Assembly (NCBI GenBank): GCA_947447355.1
Contig: CANFJF010000031.1
Location: forward strand, 1-42,386
Length of the DNA: 42,386 nt
Direction: 5' to 3'
Origin: Comamonadaceae bacterium
GTDB taxonomy: Bacteria; Pseudomonadota; Gammaproteobacteria; Burkholderiales; Burkholderiaceae_C
The notes beneath the pieces are model-generated. The model searched no databases and had not been told where the DNA came from. It saw nothing but the letters and a program-made list of their open reading frames with translations. Positions 7,645 to 15,336 of this stretch are shown here, piece by piece (positions within the stretch are counted from its first letter, which is position 1; each line of letters begins with the position of its first letter). The position numbers and the translations under genes were made by a program.

Positions 7645-8631
7645 ATGATGTCTCTCACTATTTTTACCCGTTGCTTCCGATCGCTGCTGGCCACTTTTAT
7701 GGTCGTCGCCGGCTGGCTGCCTTTGGCCAGCTTTGCGCAAGACTATCCAGCCAGACCGATCACCATCGTCGTGCCTTATGGCCCCGGTAGCTCGACCGAC
7801 AACGCTGTCCGGCCTATTGCTGTGGCACTGCAAAAAATGCTCGGGCAGACTGTAGTGATTGACAACCGCGCAGGTGCCAACGGCGTCATCGGCTCTCAGT
7901 TTGGTGCACGCGCCAAGCCTGATGGTTACACCTTGCTGGCAGGGTCGAGCACCACGCTCGCGGCCAATGTGGGCTTGTTCAAAACCCTGCCCTACGACCC
8001 CCAAAAGGACTTTCAAGCGGTTGCGGGCTTAGGTTCAACCTCCATGATGTTCATGGTGCGCTCTGATTTTCCAGCCAAGGATCTCAAGAGTTTCTTGGCC
8101 TACGCCAGCAAGCAGACCAACCCGATGCCCGTGGCCTATGGCTCATCCAGCGCACAAGTGGCGCTGGCCTTGCTGGCCAAAATGAGCGGCGTTCAATTCA
8201 CCGGCATCCCGTACAAGGGCACACCACAAGCCATCACTGATTTGATTGGCGGTCAAATTCCTGTGGCGATCGTCGACGTCGGCAATGGCGTGCCGCAGAT
8301 CAAGTCTGGCCGGGCGGTCGCGTTGGCTATCTCAGGCGCTACGCGCAGTGTCTCAGCGCCCAATGTTCCCACCCTCGCTGAAACCTGGCCAGGCACACAA
8401 CTGGTCACTTGGATTGGACTGGTCGCACCTGCCGGCACGCCCTTGCCGATCGTCGACAAGCTGAACAATGCCGTGACGGCAGCGCTGGCCCTACCAGAAG
8501 TCAAGCAGCAATTTGCGAACATCTCGACCGAGATTGAACCGGTCACCCACCAAGAACTCACGAAGCGGATGCAGCGTGACCAGACACAGTGGCTAGAGCT
8601 CATCAAGGCCGCTGGAATACAACCCGAATGA
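7645..8631 (+). CDS. Tripartite tricarboxylate transporter (TctC/Bug-type) periplasmic binding protein
   Basis: A 328-residue periplasmic receptor. Residues 1-32 are a signal peptide ending ASFAQ before the mature DYPARPITIVVPYGPGSSTDN, the start typical of Bug receptors; DGYTLLAGSS is the other family hallmark. Such proteins bind carboxylates and deliver them to a TctA/TctB membrane permease, which is absent from this window. Two adjacent ATG codons (7645, 7648) are both possible starts; an AAAGAG ribosome-binding site precedes them. The stop overlaps the next gene (ATGA at 8628-8631), so it is co-expressed with the CoA-transferase. It is clearly related to the binding protein at 14204-15202 (both contain GSTSMMFMV). 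Confidence 0.9.
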   Translation: MMSLTIFTRCFRSLLATFMVVAGWLPLASFAQDYPARPITIVVPYGPGSSTDNAVRPIAVALQKMLGQTVVIDNRAGANGVIGSQFGARAKPDGYTLLAGSSTTLAANVGLFKTLPYDPQKDFQAVAGLGSTSMMFMVRSDFPAKDLKSFLAYASKQTNPMPVAYGSSSAQVALALLAKMSGVQFTGIPYKGTPQAITDLIGGQIPVAIVDVGNGVPQIKSGRAVALAISGATRSVSAPNVPTLAETWPGTQLVTWIGLVAPAGTPLPIVDKLNNAVTAALALPEVKQQFANISTEIEPVTHQELTKRMQRDQTQWLELIKAAGIQPE

Positions 8632-9887
8632 ACAAGACAGCACCCGACAAAACAACAGCACCGACCCGCGGTTCACTCGACGGCATACGCGTTTTAGACC
8701 TCTCACGCGTGATGGCCGGGCCGCTGTCAGCGCAGATTTTGGCCGACTTGGGTGCCGATGTCATCAAGGTTGAGCGCCCTGGACGTGGCGATGATTCCCG
8801 TGAATGGGCGCCGCCCTTCGTGTCTGATCCGCAGGTCTCGCCGCTGGACGAATCCGCTTACTTCTGGACCTGTAACCGCGGCAAACGCTCCATTGCAATT
8901 GACCTCTCGAGTTCAAGCGGTCAGGCCGTCGTGGCGCGCTTGGCGGCACAGTCCGATGTCATCATCGAGAACTACAAGGTCGGCACGCTGGAACGCTACG
9001 GCCTAGGTTATGAGGCACTCTCCAAACTCAACCCCAAGCTGATTTATTGTTCGATCACAGGCTTCGGCCAGACCGGCCCCTACAGCGCACGACCCGGCTA
9101 CGACACCATCATCCAGGCCATGGGCGGCCTCATGAGCATCACCGGAAACCACGACAACGAAGCCGGTGGCGGTCCGCGCAAGTCGGGGGTCGCCGTCGCC
9201 GACATGATGACGGCACTGTACGCATGCGTCGCTATTTTGGCGGCCTTGAACGAACGCACAAGCTCTGGTCACGGTCAGTTCATTGACATGTCACTGCTAG
9301 ACGTGCAGGTCTCTGCGCTCTCGAATCTTGGCATGAACTACTTGGCGACGGGCAAGGTGCCGCAGCGTGCAGGCAACCGCTTGACGACCGTTTATCCGAG
9401 CGACGGCTTTCGCTGTAGCGACGGTGATCTCATGCTGATCGTCGGCAATGATCAACAATTTCGCAGCTTTTGTGCCGCCATGGACATGCCGGACGTGGCG
9501 GCAGACCCGCGCTACAGCCGTAACGAAGCACGCCTTCGGAACGCTGACCAACTGGCCCCCGTGATTGCCCAAGCCATGGCCCATAAGACCATGGCCGAAT
9601 GCCAGGCTCTGCTCGATGCCGCTGGCGTGCCGGCGAGCCCGATCAACAACGTGGCGCAAGTGTTTGCCGATCCTCAGGTCGTGGCACGCGAGATGGTTCG
9701 GGACTTGGGGCAGGTCAATGGTCGCCCTGTGCGCATGATCGCCAACCCGATCCGGATGTCCAGAACGCCGCCGACTTATGAGCGCCCACCGCCGCAACTG
9801 GGCCAGCACACAGAAGAAATTTTGCGCGACGTGCTGGGCCTGTCGGACCAAGAGCGTGCAGACCTGACCGGAAAGCCAGGCGTCTGA
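8628..9887 (+). CDS. Class III CoA-transferase (CaiB/BaiF family)
   Basis: A 419-residue family III CoA-transferase, which moves CoA from a donor such as succinyl-CoA to a carboxylic acid. Visible features are the N-terminal RVLDLSRVMAGPLSAQILAD (about 19-38), GADVIKVERPGRGDDSR, the family segment YCSITGFGQTGPYS and GYDTIIQAMGGLMS. An aspartate in GVAVADMMTALYA is at the place where formyl-CoA transferase has its catalytic Asp. The ATG at 8628 overlaps the upstream stop (ATGA). It probably activates the acid captured by the neighbouring binding protein. Its TGA stop directly abuts the stop of the convergent MaoC gene, making a TGATCA palindrome. Confidence 0.92.
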   Translation: MNKTAPDKTTAPTRGSLDGIRVLDLSRVMAGPLSAQILADLGADVIKVERPGRGDDSREWAPPFVSDPQVSPLDESAYFWTCNRGKRSIAIDLSSSSGQAVVARLAAQSDVIIENYKVGTLERYGLGYEALSKLNPKLIYCSITGFGQTGPYSARPGYDTIIQAMGGLMSITGNHDNEAGGGPRKSGVAVADMMTALYACVAILAALNERTSSGHGQFIDMSLLDVQVSALSNLGMNYLATGKVPQRAGNRLTTVYPSDGFRCSDGDLMLIVGNDQQFRSFCAAMDMPDVAADPRYSRNEARLRNADQLAPVIAQAMAHKTMAECQALLDAAGVPASPINNVAQVFADPQVVAREMVRDLGQVNGRPVRMIANPIRMSRTPPTYERPPPQLGQHTEEILRDVLGLSDQERADLTGKPGV

Positions 9888-10379
9888 TCAAGCGGCCAGC
9901 GGGCGTTTTTTCAGCAGGTATTTTTGTAAACCGTCCATCACCAGTTCACCCCGCTGGTTGTGCACGGTGGACTTCAAGGTCAAGACACCGGTGCTCCGGT
10001 TCGGCACAATCTCCGTGACTTGCAGGGTCACGTAAAGCGTGTCGCCGACGAACACCATGCCCAAGAAACGACTGCTTTGCTCGATAAAGCCCTTGAGTGA
10101 ATCCTCCACCATGTGGGCAAACATGCCGGCACCGCCGCAGGTCTGCGCCAGCACCTGAAAGCCATGGGCCAACATATGCGGCATGCCGCGGGCGCGGCAG
10201 TACTCAACGTCGTAATGCACCGGATGGTTGTCGCCACTGGCCAACTGAAATGCAGCAAATAGCGCGTCTGTCATGGTCCGTGAAGGCAAGATAAATTTCT
10301 CGCCAACGACGAAGTCCTCAAGGTAGCGAGTCGGGCACATCCGATGGTCGCGGGGATCGAAAGTAATTTCTTGGGTCAT
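9888..10379 (-). CDS. MaoC-like (R)-specific enoyl-CoA hydratase/dehydratase
   Basis: A 163-residue single hot-dog protein. The hydratase-2 motif is present as SGDNHPVHYD, with the catalytic pair Asp50 and His55. These enzymes add or remove water on (R)-3-hydroxyacyl-CoA or related 2-enoyl-CoA thioesters, for example mesaconyl- or crotonyl-type substrates. The gene is last in a minus-strand run after the SDR gene (12-bp gap) and the lyase gene. SDR plus MaoC reproduces, as separate proteins, the domain pair of peroxisomal multifunctional enzyme 2, suggesting consecutive hydration and oxidation of one CoA thioester. Confidence 0.88.
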   Translation of the reverse strand: MTQEITFDPRDHRMCPTRYLEDFVVGEKFILPSRTMTDALFAAFQLASGDNHPVHYDVEYCRARGMPHMLAHGFQVLAQTCGGAGMFAHMVEDSLKGFIEQSSRFLGMVFVGDTLYVTLQVTEIVPNRSTGVLTLKSTVHNQRGELVMDGLQKYLLKKRPLAA

Positions 10380-10391
10380 GGAATGTAGGCC

Positions 10392-11318
10392 TCAGACAGG
10401 ATCCCAGTCGAACACGTCTTGTGAGCGGTCGAGGTTGTAAAAACTTGGACGCATCGCCGGCATCACCCGATCGGCCACCGACTGAGGCGTCCAGCCCTCG
10501 CTGGTGTGCATCGAGCGAATCGGACGACTCTGGCTCATCAGGAAAATCTCGTTGGCGCGCACAGCGAACACTTGACCGGATACGTCAGCCGCTGCATCGC
10601 TGGCGAGGTACACCGCCAAAGGCGCGATCTTGGCTGTTTCCATGCGCTGCAAGCGAGCCACGCGCTCTTTTTGTTCATCGGTCTCGGTCGGTATGGATCC
10701 AACCATGCGGCTCCAAGCGAACGGCGAAATGCAGTTGGAGCGCACATGGAATTTCGCCATGTCCATCGCAATCGACTTGGAGAGCGCCACCAAACCAAGC
10801 TTGGCCGCTGAGTAATTGGCTTGACCGAAGTTACCCACCAGCCCCGATGTCGAAACCATGTGAATGTAGGAGCCAGAGGCCTGGCTTTTGAAATGCGGTG
10901 CCGCCGCACGGGACACATAAAAAGCGCCATTCAGATGGACATCAATGACGGCACGCCATTCATCGATGCTCATGTTGAAGAAAAAACGGTCACGCAAAAT
11001 GCCCGCGTTGTTGATGACGCAATCAATTTTTCCGTAGGTGTCCACCGCTTGGCTGACCATGCGATTGGCGCCGTCCCAGTCCGCCACGCTGTCGCTGTTG
11101 GCGACTGCAAAGCCGCCGGCACTGACGATCTCGTCAACGACCGACTGCGCGCGCGACTTGTCGCTCCCCTCTCCCTGCACCGATGCACCGATGTCATTCA
11201 CCACGACCTTTGCGCCTTCGCGCCCCAAGGCCAGCGCGAAGTCACGGCCAATGCCGCCACCCGCTCCCGTGACCAGCACGACCTTGTCCTTGGTAAAACT
11301 GCCTGTTGCTGTCTGCAT
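10392..11318 (-). CDS. SDR family 3-hydroxyacyl-CoA dehydrogenase-like oxidoreductase
   Basis: A 308-residue short-chain dehydrogenase. The cofactor motif TGAGGGIG is at 17-24, NNAG follows in VINNAGILRDRF near 105, the catalytic Ser is in MVSTSG, and the YxxxK motif is NYSAAKLGL near 168. A C-terminal extension of about 50 residues after the catalytic core, ending SRPIRSMHTSEGW and RSQDVFDWDPV, resembles the 17-beta-HSD4/MFE-2 dehydrogenase branch. It would oxidise a hydroxyacyl-CoA made by the adjacent MaoC protein. It lies 33 bp downstream of the lyase gene and belongs to the same operon. Confidence 0.88.
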   Translation of the reverse strand: MQTATGSFTKDKVVLVTGAGGGIGRDFALALGREGAKVVVNDIGASVQGEGSDKSRAQSVVDEIVSAGGFAVANSDSVADWDGANRMVSQAVDTYGKIDCVINNAGILRDRFFFNMSIDEWRAVIDVHLNGAFYVSRAAAPHFKSQASGSYIHMVSTSGLVGNFGQANYSAAKLGLVALSKSIAMDMAKFHVRSNCISPFAWSRMVGSIPTETDEQKERVARLQRMETAKIAPLAVYLASDAAADVSGQVFAVRANEIFLMSQSRPIRSMHTSEGWTPQSVADRVMPAMRPSFYNLDRSQDVFDWDPV

Positions 11319-11351
11319 GGGTTTCTTTCTATTTTTGAATGGGTGTTGGGG

Positions 11352-12146
11352 TCAGTCTTGCGCGGCATCGGGCCGCAGGTGCGCGGTGGCACGGGCTTCA
11401 ATGGAGTGCCAGATTTCTTCGGACATCGGATTGCGTGATTCTTCAAGAATATGGCCAACCAGACCGACAGCCCGCGCCATCACACCCAAGCCGCGGCAAA
11501 TCTTCCAGTCAAAACCCATCTCACAACACAAAGCGCCAATGGCGCCTGTAGCGTTCACGGGCAAAACCTTGCCACTGCGACTTGCCGCTGCATCGGATAT
11601 TGCCAGCATCAGCTTCAGGTAAGGACCGTCAAAACCCGTCTCACGCGCCAACGTCAACAGCCGTGGGGTGCGGGGATCGATGGGCTTGTGAAACGGATGG
11701 CCGATGCCAGGAACGATACGCTTTTGCGCCTGGAAGGCCTCGACCACCGGTTGTGCCAGTGCAGCAAAATCGGCGTTGACATCCCCCTTGGGCATGGCGT
11801 CATAAAGCATTTTGGCGGCACCTTCAATGCTGCCTACAAACACGGTGCCCAGACCATTCAAGCCAGCGGCAACCGCGCCTTGCATCGATTCAGGCGCCCC
11901 CAGATAGGTCATGCGCGCCACCAAAGCACTGGGCGTGATACCGTGCTCGACCAACGTGACAACCATTGCGTTGAACATCCGGGACTCATTGGCGTTTGGA
12001 AAGCGGCCGGTGAGTTCTAAAAATCCCATGTCACCCAAATTGAGCGTGCCGAGAATATCGGCGGTGAAATCTTTACCAAACAAGGTGATGCTAGTGGCAT
12101 CACTCCAGCCGATGTCAGTGCGTATGTCCTTCTTTTTTCTTGTCAT
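11352..12146 (-). CDS. Citryl-CoA lyase-like protein of the citrate synthase superfamily
   Basis: A 264-residue protein matching the C-terminal citrate-synthase-like module of ATP-citrate lyase and citryl-CoA lyase, much shorter than citrate synthase (about 430). It should catalyse aldol-type cleavage (or condensation) of a CoA thioester. His150 in GIGHPFHK matches the conserved histidine, and SIEGAAKML (106-114) parallels the lyase segment GGALDAAAKMF rather than the HGGA of citrate synthase. The expected catalytic Asp (NVDG in ATP-citrate lyase, VDFYSG in citrate synthase) seems absent: residues 197-201 read VNATG. The frame opens at TTG 12164, but the ATG at 12146 has an AGGAG ribosome-binding site and agrees with the predicted transcription start near 12168. 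It is first in the lyase-SDR-MaoC operon. Confidence 0.8.
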   Translation of the reverse strand: MTRKKKDIRTDIGWSDATSITLFGKDFTADILGTLNLGDMGFLELTGRFPNANESRMFNAMVVTLVEHGITPSALVARMTYLGAPESMQGAVAAGLNGLGTVFVGSIEGAAKMLYDAMPKGDVNADFAALAQPVVEAFQAQKRIVPGIGHPFHKPIDPRTPRLLTLARETGFDGPYLKLMLAISDAAASRSGKVLPVNATGAIGALCCEMGFDWKICRGLGVMARAVGLVGHILEESRNPMSEEIWHSIEARATAHLRPDAAQD

Positions 12147-12174
12147 GCTTATCTCCTGCGTCAATGAATTAAGA

Positions 12175-12228
12175 ATGTTAACGGCACGGCTCAGCGCTTA
12201 CTAATCAAATAATCTTAGCAATAGTTCA
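12175..12228 (-). promoter_or_regulatory. Shared-architecture promoter 2, upstream of the lyase operon
   Basis: Read on the minus strand: TGAAC at 12228-12224, ATTATTTGATTAGTA at 12213-12199, and -10-like TAACAT at 12180-12175. The spacing is identical to the copies at 6709, 13256 and 15300. The site lies between the lyase gene and the divergent LysR gene, the classical place for a LysR-type binding site. Confidence 0.65.
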
Positions 12229-12316
12229 CCTAAAATAGAGAATCATAGAATCTAGACAATACGGGATACGTGACAAAGATCGATCCCATCATGTGATCTT
12301 TCTGCCATATTTAAAT

Positions 12317-13210
12317 ATGAAGATCAACTTCAAGCTTCTGGGCACCTTTCTCGCTGTCGCAGAAAATGCAAGCTTTCGCAAGGCGGCAGACCAAACACAT
12401 TTGTCATTGCCTGCCGTGAGCATGCAAATCAAACAATTGGAAGACCAGCTTGGCGTGGCGCTTTTTCAGCGAACGACTCGCAAGGTGGACCTGACACAGG
12501 CCGGTGAGCAATTGATGATCAGCGCGCGCAAAGCGATGGCAGAAATTGATGCGGGCTTGGTCCAAATACAGCACGCTGTCAATGTCCAGCAGGGGCATTT
12601 GTCGTTTGGCTGCGTTCCAACCGTCGCAGGCAGCCGGTTGCCGCAAATTCTGCTGAAGTTTTCAAAGAAATACCCGGGTATTTCCGTGCGCGTCCGCGAG
12701 CTGGCACACCAGGAACTGTTGGAAGCCGTCAGGCGACGAGAGGTTGACTTTGGCATCGGTCCGGTGCCCGAAAAAAAAGGCGAGCTCGACTTTTCTCCGA
12801 TTTTTGTTGACGAGTATTTCGCACTGCTGCCGAAGGCTTTTCACGATGGCGGACGGGCCGGCATCTCGTTGCGCGAATTGGCCAAGATGCCCATGCTGAC
12901 CTTGTCAAACTCAACGCTATTCCGCAACCATCTGGACAGCGTTCTCAAAGCCAACGACGTAGAGACCGAGCTCAACTATGAGTTCACACATGTCAGCACC
13001 CTGATCGCGATGGCAGAGGCGGGGTTGGGCATTGCGGTACTTCCGCGCATCGCGATCCCACGTAAAACACCACTCAAAGCCGTTCGCATCACCGGACCAG
13101 CCATCAGCAGAACCATCGCGATCATCACGATTCGAGGTCACTCCCTGTCGCCAGCCGCTGCTCGGCTGGTGGATTTGTGCGACCAATTAATCGTTCCGAT
13201 GCCGACCTAG
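12317..13210 (+). CDS. LysR family transcriptional regulator
   Basis: A 297-residue LysR-type regulator. The N-terminal helix-turn-helix spans residues about 3-60 (ENASFRKAADQTHLSLPAVS, then QLEDQLGVALFQRTTRKV). The rest is the two-lobed effector domain (HLSFGCVPTVAGSR near 95). The frame extends to a GTG at 12293, but starting at the ATG at 12317 gives the standard LysR N-terminus MKINFKLLGTFLAVAE. It is divergent from the lyase operon and central in the island, so it is the natural candidate to bind the four shared promoter motifs; that link is inference. Confidence 0.92.
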   Translation: MKINFKLLGTFLAVAENASFRKAADQTHLSLPAVSMQIKQLEDQLGVALFQRTTRKVDLTQAGEQLMISARKAMAEIDAGLVQIQHAVNVQQGHLSFGCVPTVAGSRLPQILLKFSKKYPGISVRVRELAHQELLEAVRRREVDFGIGPVPEKKGELDFSPIFVDEYFALLPKAFHDGGRAGISLRELAKMPMLTLSNSTLFRNHLDSVLKANDVETELNYEFTHVSTLIAMAEAGLGIAVLPRIAIPRKTPLKAVRITGPAISRTIAIITIRGHSLSPAAARLVDLCDQLIVPMPT

Positions 13211-13235
13211 CGGGGAAGTGCAACCAGAAGCCGAC

Positions 13236-13259
13236 TTCAATTTACTCAGGAAAATTGAA
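13236..13259. promoter_or_regulatory. 8-bp inverted repeat upstream of the dioxygenase gene
   Basis: TTCAATTT (13236-13243) and AAATTGAA (13252-13259) are perfect inverted copies separated by 8 bp. The right arm overlaps the TGAAC element of shared promoter 3. It may be the high-affinity regulator site. The other three shared promoters do not have an equally good left arm. Confidence 0.4.
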
Positions 13260-13309
13260 CTATGCCTCACATTATTTGACTTGTAGGGTGTGCAACGTGA
13301 ATTTACCAT
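13256..13309 (+). promoter_or_regulatory. Shared-architecture promoter 3, upstream of the dioxygenase gene
   Basis: TGAAC at 13256-13260, ATTATTTGACTTGTA at 13271-13285 (the same 15 bases as promoter 1), and -10-like TACCAT at 13304-13309. TTGTAG at 13281-13286 is a weak -35 with a 17-bp spacer. Transcription would begin near 13316, 43 bp before the ATG. Confidence 0.65.
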
Positions 13310-13358
13310 TCAGGCGCAAGAACATTGAGATCAAGATTGTGCAAGGACGAAGATAGCC

Positions 13359-14183
13359 ATGAAAATCAAGCAAATCGCGGGCGCATTGGGCGCAGAAATA
13401 TCCGGCATTGACCTTTCAACCGGCCTCTCCACCGCCCAGGCCAAAGAGGTTCGCCAAGTCCTGCTTGATCACCAAGTGATCTTTCTCAAAAACCAGAACC
13501 TGACACCGCAGCAATTTTCAGCGTTCGCTCAAGCCATGGGAGAGCCGGTGGAATACCCCTTCGTCAAGGGCCTGGATGACTTCCCCAACATCATTGAAGT
13601 CAAAAAACTGGAGCATGAAAAGGTCAATTTCGGCGGCATCTGGCACTCGGACACCACCTATCTTGAAAATCCCCCCATGGGCTCGATGTTGCTGTCCCGT
13701 GAAGTCCCTCCCTATGGCGGTGACACGCTGTTTGCGAGCCAGTACAAGGCTTATGAAGCCCTGTCGGATGTTATGAAAAACCTGCTCGCAGGTTTGACCG
13801 GCATCAGCAGTTCGGCCCGCGCCGATGTCTCTAAGACGCGCGAGGACCGCATCAAGTCAGACGGCAAAGAAGATGCGCCTAAAGAATACCGAGCCGAGCA
13901 CCCTGTCGTGCGCACGCATCCCGAAACCGGGCGCAAAGCTCTCTTTGTCAATGTGGCGCACACCGCTAGCATCAAGGGCATGACGACCGAAGAAAGCATG
14001 CCTTTGTTGGCGTTTCTTTTCCAACACCAGGTCAAGCCCGAGTTCACTTGCCGATTTGTCTGGGAGCCCAACGCCATTGCGTTTTGGGACAACCGATGCG
14101 TGCAGCACAACCCGGTCAACGACTACAACGGCTTTCGCCGCATCATGCACCGGATCACGCTGCAAGGCGACAAGCCCGTCTAG
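13359..14183 (+). CDS. TauD/TfdA family Fe(II)/2-oxoglutarate-dependent dioxygenase
   Basis: A 274-residue dioxygenase. The iron ligands are visible as His96 and Asp98 in IWHSDTTY and His250 in RCVQHNPVND; Arg265, 15 residues after the distal His, is placed to bind 2-oxoglutarate as in TauD. The family hydroxylates substrates such as taurine, 2,4-D and other carboxylates or sulfonates, often causing cleavage. The ATG has an AAGGA ribosome-binding site. No sulfonate transporter is nearby. The promoter shared with the CoA-pathway genes suggests it prepares or opens the pathway substrate (for example a hydroxylation or ether cleavage) rather than taurine desulfonation. It is convergent with the second binding protein, 20 bp apart. 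Confidence 0.9.
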   Translation: MKIKQIAGALGAEISGIDLSTGLSTAQAKEVRQVLLDHQVIFLKNQNLTPQQFSAFAQAMGEPVEYPFVKGLDDFPNIIEVKKLEHEKVNFGGIWHSDTTYLENPPMGSMLLSREVPPYGGDTLFASQYKAYEALSDVMKNLLAGLTGISSSARADVSKTREDRIKSDGKEDAPKEYRAEHPVVRTHPETGRKALFVNVAHTASIKGMTTEESMPLLAFLFQHQVKPEFTCRFVWEPNAIAFWDNRCVQHNPVNDYNGFRRIMHRITLQGDKPV

Positions 14184-14203
14184 ACTTGGGCTAGGCACGG
14201 CAG

Positions 14204-15202
14204 TTACTGCTGTTCGATACCCGCTTTTTTAATCAGGGCATCCCACTTCGGGTTGTCCGTTTTGAGCCGCTGCGTCAACTCGCTGCTGGACAGCGGCATC
14301 ACCGCCGTGCTCAATGTGGCGAAACGGGCTTTCACCTCTGGCTTCGCTAGCACCGTGCGAAATGCATTGTCCAGACGATCTACCACGGCTTGGGGCGTGT
14401 GGGCCGGCGCGACAATGGCAATGATCGTTTCCAGTGAACCACCCGCGCCGGGGAAAATTTCTTCCAGCGTTGGGACATCGGGTGCGGCTGCACTGCGGGC
14501 GCGAGCAGAGATCGCAATAGGGCGCATCCTGCCCGTGTTCAATTGAGCGACGCCGCTGCCGATGTCGACAATTGCGACGCCAACATGACCGCCCGCCAAG
14601 TCCGTCAAGGCCTGCGGAATGCCGCGGTAGCTCACCGGCACAGGGTTGACCTTGGCCACACTGGCGTACAAGGCCAACGCCACTTGACCGCTGGGCGATC
14701 CAAAGCCGATCGTCACGGAACCGCCTGATTTGGCCGCCTTGGTCAAGTCTGCGATAGATTTAATGGGCGATGTTTCAGACACCATGAACATCATCGATGT
14801 TGATCCAATGCCCGCCACCGGCTGAAAACCGTCCGTCGGGTCATAGGGCAGACTTTTATACAGACTTTTCGCGACGAACATCACCGACGATCCCACCAGC
14901 AAGGTGTAGCCATCAGGCTTGGCACGGGCCACATAGGCCGCGCCCACAGTGCCCTGAGCACCGGCACGATTTTCAACGACAACGGTTTGCCCCAGCACAT
15001 CCTGCAAACCCTGACCGATCAATCGGGTCACGTTGTCAGTGACTGAGCCTGCAGGGAAAGGGGCCACGAGAACAATGGGCTTTGAAGGAAAGTCCTGAGC
15101 TTGCGTCAAGGATGGAGCGCAGACCGAGGCCGCCAGAATGGCAGCCCCCAGCCAAGTTTTTTTGATAGGTGTCAGCAAGTTGTCTCTCAATGTTTTTGTC
15201 AT
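14204..15202 (-). CDS. Tripartite tricarboxylate transporter (TctC/Bug-type) periplasmic binding protein, second copy
   Basis: A 332-residue periplasmic receptor with a signal peptide of about 35 residues (basic start, hydrophobic GAAILAASV, cleavage after LTQA) and mature start QDFPSKPIVLVAPFPAGSVTDN. It shares the family hallmark DGYTLLVGSS and GSTSMMFMV with the receptor at 7645-8631, indicating paralogues. No TctA/TctB genes lie nearby. It is transcribed alone on the minus strand from shared promoter 4. The pair may bind two related carboxylates, such as the parent compound and an intermediate. Confidence 0.9.
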   Translation of the reverse strand: MTKTLRDNLLTPIKKTWLGAAILAASVCAPSLTQAQDFPSKPIVLVAPFPAGSVTDNVTRLIGQGLQDVLGQTVVVENRAGAQGTVGAAYVARAKPDGYTLLVGSSVMFVAKSLYKSLPYDPTDGFQPVAGIGSTSMMFMVSETSPIKSIADLTKAAKSGGSVTIGFGSPSGQVALALYASVAKVNPVPVSYRGIPQALTDLAGGHVGVAIVDIGSGVAQLNTGRMRPIAISARARSAAAPDVPTLEEIFPGAGGSLETIIAIVAPAHTPQAVVDRLDNAFRTVLAKPEVKARFATLSTAVMPLSSSELTQRLKTDNPKWDALIKKAGIEQQ

Positions 15203-15246
15203 GTCGATCGGCTTTTCATTCCAGATTAATCAAAATCCAAACTCTC

Positions 15247-15300
15247 ACATTATTGAGAATTTCACGCCCGCACAATTCAAATAATCAGAAGTATTGTTTT
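15247..15300 (-). promoter_or_regulatory. Shared-architecture promoter 4, upstream of the second binding protein
   Basis: Read on the minus strand: an AAAAC element at 15300-15296 in place of TGAAC, ATTATTTGAATTGTG at 15285-15271, and -10-like TAATGT at 15252-15247. It is the most diverged of the four sites but keeps the full nonamer and exact spacing. Predicted transcription start near 15240, 38 bp before the start codon. Confidence 0.6.
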
Positions 15301-15336
15301 GCTCACATGACTAATCACAATCATTAAGCTCAACCG

